NCBI GenBank assembly: GCA_964532965.1
Contig: CAZHJE010000035.1
Span: 1-7,405, forward strand
Length of the DNA: 7,405 bases
Direction of reading: 5' to 3'
Origin: CAZHJE01 sp964532965
GTDB taxonomy: Bacteria > Patescibacteriota > WWE3 > UBA101185 > UBA10185
Below are positions 6,066-7,405 of the stretch, in pieces (the stretch's first letter is position 1; every line of letters starts with the position of its first letter). The notes below the pieces were generated by a model. The model had not been told where the DNA came from. It made no database searches and worked only from the letters and a program-made list of their open reading frames with translations. The position numbers and the translations under genes are program-made.

Positions 6066-7405
6066 TTACTCAATTTTATATAATTTTAACAAAGTTTTTT
6101 CATTTCTTTGATACTTATAAACCAACCTATTATCATTTACTTTTGGAAACACTATTTTATCTCTTGTTGATATAAACGGTTTTGTCACATCTGCAATGTA
6201 ATAACATCTGCCATCATTAATTAGTCCATACCTTGTTAATACATATATTTGGCTGATTTCTTTGCCTTCATTTGTAATATAACTACAATTGTTTGGGTCA
6301 TGATCAATAATTTTAGCAACCTCTTTCCAGTTTCTATAATGCGGAAAACCAAATGTCAGTACCTCTTTGTCAACATATTTTGTTGTTTGAAAAAAAAGAA
6401 TCTTTTTTTCTTCCCACGGATACTCTAATGAATTATTTACAAATATTGTATAAGATTGTATGTATAAAAAGGATATAATTATTACTAACACCCCAAACAA
6501 CGAATATTTTATGTATCTTGCATCTTTTTTTAAATCTAAATAGGACTGATGTATTACAATAGCACTAAGAAATATTATTGGGAGAAGGTAATTATATATA
6601 TGAGTACCGGGTTTTTCCATAAAAAAAGCTATAGAAACAAATGAAAAAATAAACCAAATTAGATATGGGTATGTTTTTTTAATAAATACAAGTGATAAAA
6701 GCAAAATAAATAAATAAACAGGGAAGGCAAGAAATGGATTATACAATTCGAATATATATAGATGGCGTTGTATAGGATATGAATTAAAACCCAACCGTTT
6801 ATCAAAATATTCTTGATTAAAGATATTGTTTGTATATGTATGAAAATAAGGAATCAAAACCGGTAAAAGTACAATGCAACCCAACAAAAAATTATATAAA
6901 AGTATTCTTTTTTTATAGTGCCCTGAGAGATCTAATCTTTTTAAAAATTTTATAAAAATGAAGACTACTATCGGGACAATATATACTGCATCCCAATGAG
7001 ACAAAAACGAGACACAAAATGATAATGTACCAAGCAATGAATATCTAAATAATTTAGTACTTTTTTCTATCAAATGATAATAAAAGTAAATTGCTAAAAG
7101 AGAAAATAATAGGTTTAAATTTTGATATTGTGCAATACGAGAAAATCCTACTATAAAACCGTTAATAACGTAAAATAGTGTTGCAAATAAAGCCGCGTAT
7201 TTATTTTTTGTAATTTTACTTAAAAGTAAGTAAAGTACAAATGCCGACATAAGGTTCATTGTTGTAAATGGAAATCTAACCCAAAATTCATTTTTAGTAT
7301 CTTGTATAACTAGCTGAGAAATGCTGGTTACAAAATATTGCATTGGACCTTTGCGTTGGGTTAAAAGAAAATCAATCGTTGTTTCATCCTTTGCAAGTCT
7401 AATAA
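6066..7405 (-). CDS. Membrane glycosyltransferase of the PMT/ArnT type (GT39-like), N-terminus outside window
   Basis: A polytopic membrane protein; the frame stays open to the window edge, with about 20 residues before the internal Met at 7343 (RLAKDETTIDFLLTQRKGPM). The KDE in this stretch fits the Asp-Glu of the first external loop that serves as catalytic base in GT-C enzymes. Some nine or ten hydrophobic segments follow, for example LMSAFVLYLLL, YAALFATLFYVINGFIVGF, LLGCIVLLPVLIPYF, FPVYLFILLLSLVFI and LFGVLVIIISFLYI. A soluble C-terminal part of about 110 residues follows the last one. Such enzymes move a sugar from a polyprenyl-phosphate donor to protein, lipid or cell-wall acceptors on the outer face of the membrane; the donor and acceptor here are unknown. 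It is the most upstream gene visible in the minus-strand operon, very AT-rich (13 G+C in 6901-6960), and has no link in function to xth. Confidence 0.85.
   Translation of the reverse strand, partial: IRLAKDETTIDFLLTQRKGPMQYFVTSISQLVIQDTKNEFWVRFPFTTMNLMSAFVLYLLLSKITKNKYAALFATLFYVINGFIVGFSRIAQYQNLNLLFSLLAIYFYYHLIEKSTKLFRYSLLGTLSFCVSFLSHWDAVYIVPIVVFIFIKFLKRLDLSGHYKKRILLYNFLLGCIVLLPVLIPYFHTYTNNIFNQEYFDKRLGFNSYPIQRHLYIFELYNPFLAFPVYLFILLLSLVFIKKTYPYLIWFIFSFVSIAFFMEKPGTHIYNYLLPIIFLSAIVIHQSYLDLKKDARYIKYSLFGVLVIIISFLYIQSYTIFVNNSLEYPWEEKKILFFQTTKYVDKEVLTFGFPHYRNWKEVAKIIDHDPNNCSYITNEGKEISQIYVLTRYGLINDGRCYYIADVTKPFISTRDKIVFPKVNDNRLVYKYQRNEKTLLKLYKIE

Noticed and set aside
6062..6073. TTG start for exonuclease III adding MSNV
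   Set aside because: Family N-termini and catalytic Asn7 numbering fit the ATG at 6061; the TTG start would overlap the upstream gene without any ribosome-binding signal.

Overview
The window reads as compact, AT-rich bacterial chromosome. The genes are a TypA-type GTPase, a YgjP-type metalloprotease, exonuclease III, an ASCH-domain protein and a PMT-like glycosyltransferase. None has a convincing Shine-Dalgarno site. At least two starts, and perhaps three, have a TATAAT-like box only 8-11 nt upstream, which suggests leaderless messages. Gene content and composition fit a Patescibacteria/CPR-type genome, but that is an inference from style; no rRNA or tRNA is present to confirm it. All stop codons seen are standard (TAA, TAG, TGA).

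Layout. Positions 1-1808 hold typA on the minus strand, cut by the window edge a few codons before its stop. A 47-bp divergent promoter region (1809-1855) separates it from a plus-strand YgjP-like metallohydrolase gene (1856-2587). A 640-aa protein of unknown family lies on the minus strand at 2664-4586. A minus-strand operon fills the right part: glycosyltransferase (7405-6066, N-terminus off the window), exonuclease III (6061-5300) and ASCH protein (5290-4793). It ends at a strong hairpin terminator at 4719-4742.

The main result is how the 640-aa gene sits in the chromosome. The last 18 bp of shared sequence near the 3' end of the metallohydrolase gene (2550-2567) recur exactly at 4660-4677. 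The second copy is followed by an orphan version of the gene's final codons (YGYSIN-stop against WGYTIN-stop in the intact gene), and then by the terminator. Removing one repeat and the 2.1 kb between the copies restores an intact 243-codon gene ending 21 nt before that terminator. This is the signature of site-specific integration into the 3' end of a protein-coding gene, with the element supplying a replacement C-terminus. The element appears to carry one gene, in reverse orientation and under its own near-consensus promoter, with no recognisable recombinase. It may be a minimal single-gene cassette mobilised in trans.

Housekeeping roles are independent of the insert: translation and ribosome assembly under stress (typA), base-excision repair (xth), a PUA-fold nucleic-acid-binding or processing protein (ASCH), and envelope glycosylation (glycosyltransferase). 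The element's protein cannot be assigned a function from sequence alone.
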